Assembly: GCF_014874065.1 (NCBI RefSeq)
Contig: NZ_JADBEE010000001.1
Span: 1,054,001-1,118,000 of the forward strand
Direction of reading: 5' to 3'
DNA length: 64,000 bases
Origin: Nesterenkonia halotolerans
Lineage (GTDB): Bacteria; Actinomycetota; Actinomycetes; Actinomycetales; Micrococcaceae
Shown here: positions 41,710 through 52,139 of the stretch, piece after piece
How positions within the stretch are numbered: position 1 is the stretch's first letter
How the letters are laid out: every line of letters begins with the position of its first letter
Program-made: the position numbers and the translations under genes
Notes under the pieces: model-generated
Database searches by the model: none
What the model was told of the DNA's origin: nothing
Seen by the model: the letters and a program-made list of their open reading frames with translations, nothing else

Positions 41710-44322
41710 TCAGCCCTGAGTGGAAGTGGTGTCCTGGAGGCCGGGGACCCGAAGTCGCTTGCCTGCGGCGAACATGCGGCCGTCCTTGACTCCGGGGAGG
41801 TTGGGCGCCTTCGTCGCTGGTGCTGCCGCGGTGACCTCGGCGCTGAAGAGCAGTCGGACAGAGTCTTCTCGAACACTGTCCGCCATGGTCTGGAAGAGCA
41901 GGAAACCTTCGCGCTGGTACTCGACCAGCGGATCGCGCTGCGCCATCGAGCGCAGGCCGATGCCGGACTTGAGGTAGTCCATCTCGTAGAGATGCTCCTG
42001 CCACTTCTCGTCGATGACGGTCAGCAGCACGCGGCGCTCGAGCTGGCGAATGGCGGTCTCGCCGATCTCCTGGGCCTTCTTCTCGTAGGCGATCTTGGCG
42101 TCGGAGATGAGCTCGCGCTTGAGCATCTTCACGCTGAGCTGATCGATGCCGCCGGCCTCCTCGACCAGGTCCTCGATGCTCAGTGACACCGGGTACAGGG
42201 ACTTCAGCTCTTCCCAGAGCGTCTCGAGGTCCCAGTCCTCGGAGGAATTGGCGGTGGTCTTCTCCTCGACCATGAGGGTCACGGCGTCCTCGATGAAGTG
42301 CTGGACCTTCTCGTGGACGTCGTCGCCTTCGAGGATGCGACGGCGGTCCGAGTAGATCGCCTGGCGCTGGCGGTTCATCACATCGTCGTACTTGAGCACG
42401 TTCTTGCGCGTCTCGGTGTTCTGCCCCTCGCGCTGCTGCTGGGCGTTGGCGATCGCCGAGGACACGAACTTGTGCTCCACCGGGATCTCGTCGTCCATCG
42501 CCTTGGAGTTCATGATGCGGGCGGCAGCCGCCTGGTTGAACAGGCGCATCAGATCATCGGTGAGGGAGATGTAGAACCGGGATTCGCCGGGGTCCCCCTG
42601 GCGGCCGGAGCGACCACGCAGCTGGTTGTCGATGCGGCGGGACTGGTGGCGCTCGGTGCCGAGCACGTAGAGCCCGCCCAGCTCGCGGACCTGGTCACCC
42701 TCGGCCTTGGTCTCGGCCTTGGCCTTGCCGAAGACCTCGTCCCACTTGGCCTCGTAGGCCTCGCCGTCCTCCACCGGATCCAGACCCAGCTTCTCCATCT
42801 CGCGGACGGCGTTGAACTCAGCGTTGCCGCCGAGCATGATGTCGGTGCCTCGACCGGCCATGTTGGTGGCCACGGTGACCGCGCCCTTGCGCCCGGCCTG
42901 GGCCACGATGGCCGCCTCGTGCTCGTGGTTCTTCGCGTTGAGCACCTCGTGGCGGATGCCGGCCTTGGCGAGCTTCTTGGAGAGGTACTCCGACTTCTCC
43001 ACGGACTCGCTGCCCACAAGGATGGGCTGGCCCTTCTCATGGCGCTCGATGATGTCCTTGAGGACCGCATCGAACTTCACGACCTCGTTCTTGTAGACGA
43101 GGTCGTTGTGGTCGATGCGCTGCAGCGGCCGGTTCGAGGGGATCGGGACCACGCCGAGCTTGTACGTGGACATGAACTCCCCGGCCTCGGTCTCGGCCGT
43201 GCCGGTCATGCCGGAGATCTTCGCGTAGCTGCGGAAGTAGTTCTGCAGGGTGACCGTGGCCCGGGTCTGGCTCTCGGGCTTGATCCGGACCTGCTCCTTG
43301 GCCTCGATCGCCTGATGCAGACCCTCGTTGTAGCGGCGACCCTTCAGGATGCGACCGGTGTGCTCATCGACGATGTGCACCTCACCCTCGGCCACCACGT
43401 AGTCGGTGTCGCGCTTGAAGAGCTCTTTGGCCTTGATCGCGTTGTTCAGGTACTGGATCAGGGTGGTGTTCTGCGTCTCGTAGAGGTTCTCGATGCCGAG
43501 GTAGTCCTCGACCTTGTCGATCCCGGACTCGAGCACACCGATGGTGCGCTTCTTCTCGTCGACCTCGTAGTCCTCGTCGATGGTCAGCTTCTTCACGAGT
43601 GTCGCGAAGTCGGTGTACCAGCGGGAGATGTCTCCGGAGGCCGCACCCGAGATGATCAGCGGCGTACGAGCCTCGTCGATGAGGATCGAGTCGATCTCGT
43701 CGATGATGGCGTAGTGATGCTCGCGCTGCACCAGGTCATCCAGTGACTGGGCCATGTTGTCGCGCAGGAAGTCGAAGCCGAACTCATTGTTCGTGCCATA
43801 GGTGATGTCGGCGGCGTAGGCCTCGCGGCGCTCCGCGGGCGACATGTCATTGGTGATGATGCCGACGTCCAGGCCCAGGAAGCGGTGCACTCGGCCCATC
43901 AGCTCGGCCTGGTACTTGGCCAGGTAGTCGTTCACCGTGACCACGTGGACGCCCTTGCCGGTGAGCGCATTGAGGTAGGCCGGTGCCGTGGCGACCAGGG
44001 TCTTGCCCTCGCCGGTGCCCATCTCGGCGATGTCGCCGAGGTGCAGGGCCGCGCCGCCCATCAGCTGGACGTCGTAATGGCGCTGACCGAGTGTCCGGTC
44101 TGCCGCCTCACGCACCGTCGCGAAGGCCTCCGGGAGCAGCGAGTTCAGCGACTCGCCGTCGCGCAGACGCTCACGGAAGCGTTCAGTCTCGGCGCGCAGC
44201 TCGGCGTCGCTGAGTTCCTTGAACTCGTCCTCCAGGAGGTTGACCGCGTCCGCATAGGCGCGCAGAGTCCTCAGGACCTTCTTATCCCCAGTCTTGAGGA
44301 TTCGTTCAAGCAGAGTGGGCAC
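41710..44322 (-). CDS. secA: Preprotein translocase ATPase SecA
   Basis: This 870-aa motor drives unfolded proteins through SecYEG. The N-terminal DEAD-like domain has Walker [11 protein letters not shown], the preprotein cross-linking domain has [42 protein letters not shown], and the second motor domain has [15 protein letters not shown] and [13 protein letters not shown]. The helical scaffold ends in [13 protein letters not shown]. The usual C-terminal Cys-rich zinc tail is absent, as in many actinobacterial SecA1 proteins. The start is a GTG with GGAG eight bases upstream. It is preceded on the same strand by hpf with a hairpin between them. Confidence 0.98.
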   Translation of the reverse strand: MPTLLERILKTGDKKVLRTLRAYADAVNLLEDEFKELSDAELRAETERFRERLRDGESLNSLLPEAFATVREAADRTLGQRHYDVQLMGGAALHLGDIAEMGTGEGKTLVATAPAYLNALTGKGVHVVTVNDYLAKYQAELMGRVHRFLGLDVGIITNDMSPAERREAYAADITYGTNNEFGFDFLRDNMAQSLDDLVQREHHYAIIDEIDSILIDEARTPLIISGAASGDISRWYTDFATLVKKLTIDEDYEVDEKKRTIGVLESGIDKVEDYLGIENLYETQNTTLIQYLNNAIKAKELFKRDTDYVVAEGEVHIVDEHTGRILKGRRYNEGLHQAIEAKEQVRIKPESQTRATVTLQNYFRSYAKISGMTGTAETEAGEFMSTYKLGVVPIPSNRPLQRIDHNDLVYKNEVVKFDAVLKDIIERHEKGQPILVGSESVEKSEYLSKKLAKAGIRHEVLNAKNHEHEAAIVAQAGRKGAVTVATNMAGRGTDIMLGGNAEFNAVREMEKLGLDPVEDGEAYEAKWDEVFGKAKAETKAEGDQVRELGGLYVLGTERHQSRRIDNQLRGRSGRQGDPGESRFYISLTDDLMRLFNQAAAARIMNSKAMDDEIPVEHKFVSSAIANAQQQREGQNTETRKNVLKYDDVMNRQRQAIYSDRRRILEGDDVHEKVQHFIEDAVTLMVEEKTTANSSEDWDLETLWEELKSLYPVSLSIEDLVEEAGGIDQLSVKMLKRELISDAKIAYEKKAQEIGETAIRQLERRVLLTVIDEKWQEHLYEMDYLKSGIGLRSMAQRDPLVEYQREGFLLFQTMADSVREDSVRLLFSAEVTAAAPATKAPNLPGVKDGRMFAAGKRLRVPGLQDTTSTQG

Positions 44323-44418
44323 AGCCAGTTCTCCATCGGTGTCTACTGGTACGGCAGGGATTCACGTCGGACATGAAACGCCAGCAACAAGTCTACGCGC
44401 TCACTCCCACCCACACGT

Positions 44419-44484
44419 GAGCGGCGGATTCTCCGACCATATGGGGCTCATCTCCGCATGAGATGCCCCGAGAATCCGCCGCTC
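44419..44484 (-). terminator. Long hairpin between hpf and secA
   Basis: Perfect 15-bp arms GAGCGGCGGATTCTC (44419-44433) and GAGAATCCGCCGCTC (44470-44484) enclose a second, imperfect stem (GGGGC-CATCTC with GAGATG-CCCC). It lies 27 bp past the hpf stop and 100 bp before secA, so it probably ends the hpf transcript. It lacks a T-run. Confidence 0.65.
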
Positions 44485-44510
44485 GACGCTGGGGTGGGGT
44501 GGTGAACAGC

Positions 44511-45239
44511 TCAGACGGCGTCGGCGTAGTGCGCCGGTGCGCCGTTGTCGGCGTGGTAGTCGCGCTCCTCCACCACCGGAGCCTCGGCTCCGTCGGAGTG
44601 CTCGTCCAGCGAGATCACGCCGTAGGTCCATCCGCGGCGGCGATACACGGCCGAAGGCTGACCGGTCTCCGCATCCACGAACAGGTAGAAGTCGTGCCCG
44701 ACCAGCTCCATGGCGTCCACCGCGGCATCCACGCTGACCGGCCGTGCAGGGAACACCTTGCGCCGGATCTTGACCGTGGACTGCGACTCGGCCTCTTCCT
44801 CGGTGGGCGGCACGTCATCGGCCTGCTCCGCGTCGAGGACCTGCTCGTAGAGCGGCCGGTCGGTGGCAGCCGGAGCGACGCTCGCCATGGCGGCGGCGAC
44901 GTCGGGGGCCCCATTATGGGAGGCGTGGGCGCGGGACTTCTTCTTGTCCCTGGTGCGCCGCAGACGCTCGGTGAGCTTGTTGATGGCGATCTCAAAGGCG
45001 GCGAACTTGTCCCCCGCCTGCGCCTCGGAACGAATGACCTTGCCGCGTCCGATGACCGTCAGCTCAACGGTGATGCTGGTATCGGCTCGGCGGTGGGAAT
45101 TCTCGCTGGAAACCTTGATCTCAAGGCGGTGTCCCTTATCAGCGAGCTGCTCGATCTTGCCGAGCTTCTCTTCGACGTGCTCCTTGAAAGTGGAGGGGAT
45201 CGCGATATTTCGGCCAGTGTAGTTGACCTGCAGAGTCAT
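44511..45239 (-). CDS. hpf: Long-form ribosome hibernation promoting factor
   Basis: HPF pairs 70S ribosomes into inactive 100S dimers in stationary phase or stress. The 242-aa protein has the N-terminal ribosome-binding domain (LQVNYTGRNIAIPSTFKEHVEEKLGKIEQL, about 1-100), an Ala/Glu-rich linker, and the C-terminal dimerisation domain (IRRKVFPARPVSVDAAVDAMELVGHDFYLFVDAETGQPSAVYRR). The ATG at 45239 has AGGAGG upstream; the longer frame to 45329 is rejected. Position between secA and comF matches Rv3240c-Rv3242c. Confidence 0.95.
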   Translation of the reverse strand: MTLQVNYTGRNIAIPSTFKEHVEEKLGKIEQLADKGHRLEIKVSSENSHRRADTSITVELTVIGRGKVIRSEAQAGDKFAAFEIAINKLTERLRRTRDKKKSRAHASHNGAPDVAAAMASVAPAATDRPLYEQVLDAEQADDVPPTEEEAESQSTVKIRRKVFPARPVSVDAAVDAMELVGHDFYLFVDAETGQPSAVYRRRGWTYGVISLDEHSDGAEAPVVEERDYHADNGAPAHYADAV

Positions 45240-45367
45240 TCTGTCCTCCTCGTATCCGATGTCAGACGCAACGGTGACGGGAGTGCTGTTCCCCTCGCCG
45301 TCGCGATGGGACCGTATCGAAGTACCCATACCTCAGACTAGATGCACGAAGCGATTCACGTCACCCT

Positions 45368-46252
45368 TTATGCGTCGGGCGAAGCGCTCACCAGCAGAAA
45401 CTCGTCCTCAGCACCGGGTGACGGGGTGGCAGCAATCACGGCGGCCCCGTGGACCGCGGCGCCTGCCGCGTCGAGCACCCGGTAGAGCTCCCCCAGCGTG
45501 GAACCGCTGGTGAGCACGTCATCGAGGAGCAGGACATCGGCGCCCGGAAGCATGCGAGCACCGTGAGCGGTGATCTCGAACGAACCACCGAGGGAACGAC
45601 GCCGGGCGCGAGCCCCACGGGACTTCTGTCTGCCTCCATGTGGAGCCAGGGACCGCAGCGACGCCTGCTTCGACTGCCGGATCACCCCGGGCGCATAGAC
45701 GAGCTGCCGATGCCCGCACAGGATTCCCCCACCGGGAGACGCCAGAACGTGGCGGAGCAGCAGCTGCAGCGGATCGAATCCGCGGCTGAGCCGAGATTTC
45801 AGCGACGGCGGCGGAGTCACCACCGTCCAGACGGCGGGTCCCGTGCCGCGTGTTCCAGGTGCGGCCCGCTCGAGCGCGAGCTCCAGTGAACGCCGCAGCC
45901 CCGGTGCGAGGTGCCCGGCCAGCGTGATCGAGCCATGATCCTTGAACGCCAGCAGAGCACGCGAGAGCAGGCCCTCGTATCGGCCTGCCGCGGCGACCGG
46001 AAGGACCAGAACCTCCTCCCCCTGAAAGAGCAGCGGCAGAGCCAGCGCCTGCTGCTCCGCCGGGAACGGGGCGCGGGTCAGCGCATGGAGGTCTTCGGAA
46101 CAGGCGAGGCAGAACACCGTGTCCTCGGCACCGCAGCCGTGGCACCAGGTGGGGCTGAGCAGGCCCAAAGCAGCGTTGAGCGCGGAACGCGCCGACCGAC
46201 CGGCGGCGGAGAACCAGGCTCGGTCCGCAGAACCCGCAAGACCACGAAGCAT
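45368..46252 (-). CDS. comF: ComF-family phosphoribosyltransferase-like protein
   Basis: This 294-aa protein has an N-terminal zinc-ribbon-like CHGCG...CLAC and a phosphoribosyltransferase fold with the PRPP loop VLLLDDVLTSGSTLGEL near the C-terminus. ComF proteins act in DNA uptake in competent bacteria; in actinobacteria their role is unproven. A basic insert (GGRQKSRGARARRRS) precedes the PRPP motif. The ATG at 46252 lacks a clear ribosome site, so the start is uncertain within the open frame that extends to 46405. The 181 bp up to lpqB shows no further feature. Confidence 0.88.
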   Translation of the reverse strand: MLRGLAGSADRAWFSAAGRSARSALNAALGLLSPTWCHGCGAEDTVFCLACSEDLHALTRAPFPAEQQALALPLLFQGEEVLVLPVAAAGRYEGLLSRALLAFKDHGSITLAGHLAPGLRRSLELALERAAPGTRGTGPAVWTVVTPPPSLKSRLSRGFDPLQLLLRHVLASPGGGILCGHRQLVYAPGVIRQSKQASLRSLAPHGGRQKSRGARARRRSLGGSFEITAHGARMLPGADVLLLDDVLTSGSTLGELYRVLDAAGAAVHGAAVIAATPSPGAEDEFLLVSASPDA

Positions 46253-46433
46253 GTTCACAGCGTGGACGGGCCATGCCCTGCGTCCGACCAAGAGGCTGCA
46301 GCTGTGGAGATCAGAAGGCACCCTGGATTCGGCACCCACCCTGGGGAAGACCGAACATCGGGAAGACCCCGCACAGCGCGGGGCGCAGCGCTCGTGCCGC
46401 CGCACTCATACCGCCGAACCCCGTGGCTCGGGA

Positions 46434-48179
46434 TCAGCCGGGGTACGCCAGGTCCCGAATCTCGATCTCCTCGTTCGCCACCCAGGCGTCAGTGGCAAGA
46501 TTCTGGAAGGGCACATCCACCGTCTCTGCGAAAATGATGTCCTGACCCTCGCCCACTGAGACGTTCAACAGTCCCAGCAGCGCAGGGTCCACCCGATTGC
46601 CCCCGGTGAGCGTCACCCTTTCGGGGGTCATCGGCTCTTCCTCGGAGCTGGCCCACACGTAGAGTGCGTCCGGGCCCTGCCAGCGGACCTCCTCGAGCTC
46701 CACAGAGGTCTGCACGCGCATCGGCTGGCCGAGGCCCTGCGGGGCGCCGGCCGAATCGCGGATGACGCCTGCCACATAGAGCCCACGTTCGCCGTCGTCA
46801 TCCAGAACCATGGCCGCCCGGGCGCCATCCTGTGCGATGCGCAGCGAGGTGATGGTCCGGCTTGCCAGCCAGTCGACGCTGACCTCTGCGCGACTCGGCT
46901 CGAGGGACTCGTCATAGGCCACGGCGTGGACGGCCGCTTCGCCCCCGGACTCCGAGGCGACCCAGGTCCAGCCGAAGTTGTCCATCGACGGCCGAGTGAG
47001 GTTCTCCTCCTCCAGCACGAGATCGGGCTCTCGGTTGGGGCGCAGATGATAGAGCTCCTCTGCGTCGCCGTCGAGGAAGGCGAAGACGTCGTCATCGGCA
47101 TCATTGGGCACGGCAGGATCCTGCGGGTCAAGGTCCGAGATGTCGGGCAGACTGCCAACGGACAGGGTGACCTGGTCATTCTGCCGTCGCAGCTGCCCGT
47201 CGACAATGCCGACCTGAGTGGACTCCACCTGCGGCGAGGCATTGATGTCCAGCCGGTCCTCCTCCGGGAGGTCATCCTCCACGGGAATCTCCAGCTCGCG
47301 CTGTTCCACCGTGAGCGCGACCTCCTCGATGCTGGTGAGTGATCCCAGCGCCAGGCTCAGCTGCTCCTGCATCAGCGCCCGTTCAGCGGGTTCGGCATCC
47401 GCCACGCCCTCGGCCGCCAGGTCCACCGCGGCGGTGCCTTCAGACACCGGCACCGAGGCGCGATGGAGCTCAGCGCCTTCGGGGAAGGCCGAGACCACGG
47501 CGGGCTCCAGGTAGGGAGCCGGTCCTTCGAGCAGCCCGGCGACGATCGCGGAGGAGATGCCCGGGCGGTTGAGGAACCAGCGCTGATCCGGCACCGCATA
47601 GCGCAGCTGCGGATCAAAATAATACAGCGTGTGCGGCCGGAACACCTGGTCCAGGGTGCCTGCAGGCAGCATCGTCCCGTCGGGCGCATCGGTGATGCGC
47701 CACTGGCCCTCGATCTGCTCCAACGTGAAGTCCAGGCTCTCCGTGGAGCGTTCTGGAAGACGGGTCCGGATGCCGCTGGAGTCGATGATCGACTCCACCG
47801 AAAGCTGGACGTTCCGGGTGTTATCCCCAGAGAACTGGTTGGGGAACCCATCCTCGGTGTAGACGACAGTGCGCGCGTCAGGCCGCCACTCTCTCGCTGC
47901 CTCGGGCGCCATGAACTCTCTCGCCACGGCGTAGTCGTCCTGGGGGCCAGCGCCGGCGAGGATGAATCCATCGACGATCTCCTCCCGTGAGGCGTCCGGC
48001 TGCGGCGAGTCCGGAACAGTGGAGTAGTTGAATCCGCGATCGGCATCGGGAGCCGAGGTCCCCACTGGACCGTCGGTGGGCAGCATCGGAGAACACGCGC
48101 CGAGCACCATGATCAGCGCCGTCATGAGAGCCAGCAGACGAGCAGGGGTGTGGATACGCGTGGAGGAACGATGACTCAT
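46434..48179 (-). CDS. lpqB: MtrAB-associated lipoprotein LpqB
   Basis: This 581-aa lipoprotein has a signal peptide with lipobox VLGAC (C29). A GerMN-like domain follows (about 200-300, LNRPGISSAIVAGLLEGPAPYLEPAVVSAFP), then a C-terminal beta-propeller (SMDNFGWTWVASESGG, ITSLRIAQDGARAAMVLDD). LpqB is outside the membrane and modulates MtrB, linking cell-wall status to the MtrA regulon. ATGA overlap with mtrB shows coupling. The mtrA-mtrB-lpqB order is conserved in actinobacteria. Confidence 0.95.
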   Translation of the reverse strand: MSHRSSTRIHTPARLLALMTALIMVLGACSPMLPTDGPVGTSAPDADRGFNYSTVPDSPQPDASREEIVDGFILAGAGPQDDYAVAREFMAPEAAREWRPDARTVVYTEDGFPNQFSGDNTRNVQLSVESIIDSSGIRTRLPERSTESLDFTLEQIEGQWRITDAPDGTMLPAGTLDQVFRPHTLYYFDPQLRYAVPDQRWFLNRPGISSAIVAGLLEGPAPYLEPAVVSAFPEGAELHRASVPVSEGTAAVDLAAEGVADAEPAERALMQEQLSLALGSLTSIEEVALTVEQRELEIPVEDDLPEEDRLDINASPQVESTQVGIVDGQLRRQNDQVTLSVGSLPDISDLDPQDPAVPNDADDDVFAFLDGDAEELYHLRPNREPDLVLEEENLTRPSMDNFGWTWVASESGGEAAVHAVAYDESLEPSRAEVSVDWLASRTITSLRIAQDGARAAMVLDDDGERGLYVAGVIRDSAGAPQGLGQPMRVQTSVELEEVRWQGPDALYVWASSEEEPMTPERVTLTGGNRVDPALLGLLNVSVGEGQDIIFAETVDVPFQNLATDAWVANEEIEIRDLAYPG

Positions 48180-49954
48180 GACTCCTCCTTGTGCTGATAG
48201 AGCGCCTGCTCGTTGATCCGGTCATGTTCAGGGTCGCCCGTCGTGGTGGTCAGCGGGATGGCCTCGATGCGGTGCCGGTCAGAGGCGCGGTAGACCGGTG
48301 GAAGGGCCATGGGTGAGGCGCGGTAGGGCACGCTCTGCCGCTTCGGGAGCACGAGTCGGAAGCAGGACCCCTGGCCCTTCTGGCCCCAGGCGTCCAGGGC
48401 CCCCTGGTGAAGACGCGTGTCCTCGGTGGCGATGGACAGACCGAGCCCCGAGCCGCCGGTGGTGCGCGCCCGGGCCGGGTCGGCGCGCCAGAAGCGGTCG
48501 AAGACGTGGGCCACCTCGGAGGGGCTCATGCCGATGCCGTGGTCGCGCACCGAGATGCCGACGGCGGTCGGGCTGGAGGCGATGATGAGATCCACCGGCC
48601 GAGCCTCAGCATGCTCGATGGCGTTGTTCACCAGGTTTCGCAGGATTCGGCTGATCCGGCGTGCATCCACCTCGGCCAGGAAGTTCTCCCCCTGGATCAC
48701 CAGCCCCAGTGGCGTGTGCGAGCCCTCCGCGAGAGGCTTCGAGCTCACCAGCACCTCGCGAGAGAGGGCCAGCAGGTCCACCTCCGCCGTGGCCAGTTCA
48801 GCGGCTCCGGCGTCGAAGCGCGACATCTCCAGCAGATCCGAGAGCAGCGCCTGGAATCGCTCGACCTGGTGATAGAGCAGCTCGGCGGAGCGCTGGTTGA
48901 TGGGATCGAAGTCATCGCGTGATTCATGCAGCACTTCAGCGGCCATCCGCACGGTGGTCAGCGGTGTTCGCAGCTCGTGGGAGACATCGGAGACGAAGCG
49001 CTGCTGCATCTTGGAGAGATTCGCCAGCCGAGTGATCTGCTCCTGCAGATTCGAGGCCATGCGGTTGAAGGAGAGCCCCAGTCGGGCGATCTCATCCTCT
49101 CCCCGCACTGCGAGACGCTGATCGAGCTGGCCATCGGCGATGCGCTCCGAGACCTCTGCCGCCTGCGAGACCGGGCGCACTACTGAACGTGCCACCCAGG
49201 CGGCGATGGCCATGTTGATCAGCAGGATCGCCACTCCTGCGGCCAGCATGGTGCGGAAGACGAAGGACACGTTCTCCTGGACCGGGGAGAAGTCGTAGAC
49301 GAAGTAGAGCGCGTAGGGGTTGCCCTGCACATCCACCTGGGTGCCGAAGGCGACCCCGGGCGCCACGCCGGCGCTCTCCTCGTCCTGGAGGGCCACCGCC
49401 TGCCAGTACTGACCCTGGCCCTCAGCGATGGCGTCACGCAGTTCCGGTGAGATCTCGGTGTCGAGGGATTCATTGGTGGAGATGCCAGCTACGGAGAGGT
49501 TCTCTCCGCTCTCCAGGGGTGTGAGCACGGTGTCGCGCCGGATGTCTGCGCCGCTGTCACCCACATCTTCGAGGATGGCAGCGATGTCCTGCTGCGCCTC
49601 CGAACGGCTTCCGGTGTTCAGCGCGGAGATGTTGCTTCGCACCTCCTCGAGGCCAGCCGTAGCCTCGCGCTCCGCCTGGTCAAAGCGCTCCTGGAAGAGG
49701 CCGGAGGTGACCTGCTGCACCAGGAAGGCCGCCACTGCGAGCGTGCTGATCATGGTCAGCAGACCCGTGAAGAAGACCGCACGGATCAGCAGCGAACGCG
49801 CCCAGATCCTGGGAAACTCCGTGACCCGACGAACGCCGTGCATGAGCCTGCCCCGGTCAGCCCCCGACGCGTCAGTCTCTGCACGCCCGGCCGCTGCGCT
49901 GGTGCCGCCGCTTTCGGCCTTGGCGTCCTGGTCACCGGACTGGGGAGGCCTCAC
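48176..49954 (-). CDS. mtrB: Sensor histidine kinase MtrB
   Basis: This 592-aa membrane kinase has a ~50-residue cytoplasmic N-terminus, TM1 (about 57-78), an acidic extracytoplasmic domain of ~150 residues, TM2 (about 240-262), HAMP (RPVSQAAEVSERIADGQLDQRL), HisKA with H326 in DVSHELRTPLTTVRMAAEVL, and an ATPase domain (NLVNNAIEHA, RDHGIGMSP, GGSGLGLSIA). A ~60-residue tail follows. The GTG at 49954 lies 92 bp after mtrA and has a weak ribosome site. MtrB phosphorylates MtrA in response to osmotic and cell-wall signals. Confidence 0.95.
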   Translation of the reverse strand: MRPPQSGDQDAKAESGGTSAAAGRAETDASGADRGRLMHGVRRVTEFPRIWARSLLIRAVFFTGLLTMISTLAVAAFLVQQVTSGLFQERFDQAEREATAGLEEVRSNISALNTGSRSEAQQDIAAILEDVGDSGADIRRDTVLTPLESGENLSVAGISTNESLDTEISPELRDAIAEGQGQYWQAVALQDEESAGVAPGVAFGTQVDVQGNPYALYFVYDFSPVQENVSFVFRTMLAAGVAILLINMAIAAWVARSVVRPVSQAAEVSERIADGQLDQRLAVRGEDEIARLGLSFNRMASNLQEQITRLANLSKMQQRFVSDVSHELRTPLTTVRMAAEVLHESRDDFDPINQRSAELLYHQVERFQALLSDLLEMSRFDAGAAELATAEVDLLALSREVLVSSKPLAEGSHTPLGLVIQGENFLAEVDARRISRILRNLVNNAIEHAEARPVDLIIASSPTAVGISVRDHGIGMSPSEVAHVFDRFWRADPARARTTGGSGLGLSIATEDTRLHQGALDAWGQKGQGSCFRLVLPKRQSVPYRASPMALPPVYRASDRHRIEAIPLTTTTGDPEHDRINEQALYQHKEES

Positions 49955-50046
49955 CCGGTCACGGATGACCGGAATGCTGCCCGTCGAAGCCGCTGAGGCT
50001 CGGGAAGCGAGGTGTTCTGTGGAGTTCTCCGACTCAGGAGGAATGA

Positions 50047-50736
50047 CTACCCCTGCCCTCCGGCCTTATAGCCCACGCCGCGCACGGTCTGTACGATCTC
50101 GGGGTTCTCCGGATCCTTCTCGATCTTGGAACGAAGTCGCTGCACGTGGACGTTGACCAGACGAGTATCGGCCTGGTGGCGGTAGCCCCAGACCTCCTCG
50201 AGGAGCATCTCCCGGTTCCACACCTGCCAGGGCTTCTTCGCCAGGGCGGTGAGAAGGTCGAACTCCAGCGGGGTGAGCGAGATGCGGCTCTCGCCGCGGC
50301 GCACCTCGTGGCCGGCGACGTCGATGCTGAGGTCACCGATGGAGAGCGTCTCCCCCTCCGGTCGGGCGCCGTGATCGGCCGGACGCAGTCGGGCACGTAC
50401 GCGGGCGACCAGCTCGGCAGGCTTGAACGGCTTGGGGACGTAGTCGTCTGCACCGGCTTCAAGTCCGCGGACGACGTCGGCGGTGTCAGATTTGGCGGTC
50501 AGCATGATCACCGGCGTGTCCGCCTCATCCCGGATCTCGCGACACACCTCGATGCCGTCCTTGCCGGGCAGCATCAGGTCCAGCAGGACGACATCGGGCT
50601 TGGAGCTGTGGAAGGTCTCCAGGGCGTCATCGCCGTTGAAGCAGAACGTCGGCTCGAATCCTTCATTGCGCAGCACAATGCCGATCATCTCGGCCAACGC
50701 TTCGTCGTCATCGACGACCAGGATCCTGGCTTTCAT
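50047..50736 (-). CDS. mtrA: Response regulator MtrA
   Basis: This 229-aa OmpR-family regulator controls cell-wall, osmotic and division genes in actinobacteria. The receiver has VVDDDEALAEM, D53 in LLDLMLPGKDG and KPFKPAELVAR. The winged helix shows SLTPLEFDLLTALAKKPWQVWNREMLLEEVWGYRH and ends VRGVGYKAGGQG. I favour the ATG at 50736 with GGAG five bases upstream; an ATG at 50751 would add MDGEQ. The longer frame to 50973 overlaps the divergent gene's leader and is not coding. Confidence 0.96.
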   Translation of the reverse strand: MKARILVVDDDEALAEMIGIVLRNEGFEPTFCFNGDDALETFHSSKPDVVLLDLMLPGKDGIEVCREIRDEADTPVIMLTAKSDTADVVRGLEAGADDYVPKPFKPAELVARVRARLRPADHGARPEGETLSIGDLSIDVAGHEVRRGESRISLTPLEFDLLTALAKKPWQVWNREMLLEEVWGYRHQADTRLVNVHVQRLRSKIEKDPENPEIVQTVRGVGYKAGGQG

Positions 50737-50882
50737 CTGCTCTCCGTCCATTGAGGTCCTGCGGCACAGTCCCTCCCGCGCACAGGTTGGTGCGCGTTTC
50801 CACGCTGCACCGCGTTCAGGATATATGAGAGCGGTAGGCTGGGCGCGGAGGGCACTCGCGCAGGCGCGCTTGAGGAGGGGCA

Positions 50883-52139
50883 ATGATCCGCACGGCGGCG
50901 ACACACCGTGGTGCTCGGCGTCAGTCGAGCACCACTTCTTCGTGGTCCGCTCCGAGCGGGCCCGAGGATCCACCCGAAGCGGAGCCGCTGAGTCCGGGGC
51001 GCGTCTTCCCGCTGCGCCGAATGGTCGCCGATGAGCTCTTCAGCGCCGCTGTGGCGGTGATCAGGCGCTCCCCGCGTGCAGTGCTCGGCGTCCCGTTCCT
51101 GGCTGGTCTGCTGAACTTCGGCTTCACGCTCGCGCTGATGGTGCTGTTGCCCTCATCCTCCTTCATGCGCATGCTCACCGATCCCTCCGCATTCGAGGAT
51201 CCGGACCTCGCCCTGGGCATAGCCGCCGACACCGCATTCATCTGGCTCACACTCGCCAGCGGAATGCTGACCTCGCTGGTGCTCACGGCGGCTGCGGCCT
51301 ATATGGTCCTCCCGACGCTGCGCGCCGCCTACGGTCTGCGCACCTCGATGGCGCAGACCATGCGACTTCGATGGGGCAGGCTCGGCCCCGTGGTGGTCAA
51401 CCTGATCGTGCTCGGCCTGCTGCTGAGCATCTTCACGCTGCCGGTGATCGTCGTCGCTGTGCTGCTGCTGGTCATCACGCTGTTCATCGGCGCCGTGGTC
51501 GTCTTCCCCGCGCTCTTCCTCGCGCTGTGCTGGGTCACGGCGGCGGTCATGTACTCCCCCGCCGCGGTGATCGTGGAACGGCTGGGTCCGCTGGCTGCGA
51601 TCGCGCGGTCCTGGCGTCTCAACCGGGGCCGCTGGTGGAGGAACATCGGGCTGGTGGCGCTGCTCTACGTGATCCTGGGCATCGTGTTCACCATCGCCTC
51701 CGCCCCACTGATGATCACCGTGGCCGCCGCCGACATCCTGCAGGGATCGGCGCTGCCCCCCGCTTCCGGCGAATGGGCCTCGTTCCTGGTCTTCGCGCTC
51801 ACCGAGCTCTACGGCACCGTGGTGACCACGCTGTTCATCGGTGTCGTCGGGACCGTGGTCGCTCTGATGTACCTCAACGCCAGAATCCGGCAGGAGGCTC
51901 TGGACGTGACGCTGCTCGCCGCCGCGGAGGCGCCGAACCGGCGGGAGCAGAACGCGGAGGACCGCCTGGTGCCGGGGTCCATCGAGCACCTTCGCGAGCA
52001 TTTCCAGCAGACCTCTGCTCCGCACCAGAGCACCCCGCCAGGCTCGTCGACGCATCCGGCCACCCTGCCAGGCTCTCCCCAGCACCCAGCCACCCAGTCC
52101 CCTCAGGGGGTGGATCAGCATGCAGCCGGAACGCGATGA
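50883..52139 (+). CDS. Multi-pass membrane protein (GPDPase-membrane-domain-like)
   Basis: This 418-aa protein has about six membrane helices in residues 60-340, including VVNLIVLGLLLSIFTLPVIVVAVLLLVITL and VLIVERLGPLAAIARSWRLNRGRWWR. The latter cytoplasmic Arg-rich loop is typical of membrane proteins related to the membrane domain of glycerophosphodiester phosphodiesterases. A Pro/Thr/His-rich tail of ~60 residues follows. Function unknown. GAGGGG lies just before the ATG; a -10-like TAGGCT is at 50835. It starts a five-gene operon, overlapping the next gene by 20 bp, and is divergent from mtrA. Confidence 0.82.
   Translation: MIRTAATHRGARRQSSTTSSWSAPSGPEDPPEAEPLSPGRVFPLRRMVADELFSAAVAVIRRSPRAVLGVPFLAGLLNFGFTLALMVLLPSSSFMRMLTDPSAFEDPDLALGIAADTAFIWLTLASGMLTSLVLTAAAAYMVLPTLRAAYGLRTSMAQTMRLRWGRLGPVVVNLIVLGLLLSIFTLPVIVVAVLLLVITLFIGAVVVFPALFLALCWVTAAVMYSPAAVIVERLGPLAAIARSWRLNRGRWWRNIGLVALLYVILGIVFTIASAPLMITVAAADILQGSALPPASGEWASFLVFALTELYGTVVTTLFIGVVGTVVALMYLNARIRQEALDVTLLAAAEAPNRREQNAEDRLVPGSIEHLREHFQQTSAPHQSTPPGSSTHPATLPGSPQHPATQSPQGVDQHAAGTR

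Noticed and set aside
42298..43746. 482-codon open frame opposite secA
   Set aside because: Antisense shadow; Leu/Val/His/Asp-rich with no recognisable protein features.
50825..50831. Single ATGAGAG before the 50883 membrane gene, considered as a member of the regulon proposed at 16300
   Set aside because: A lone 7-mer without phasing or symmetry is expected by chance.
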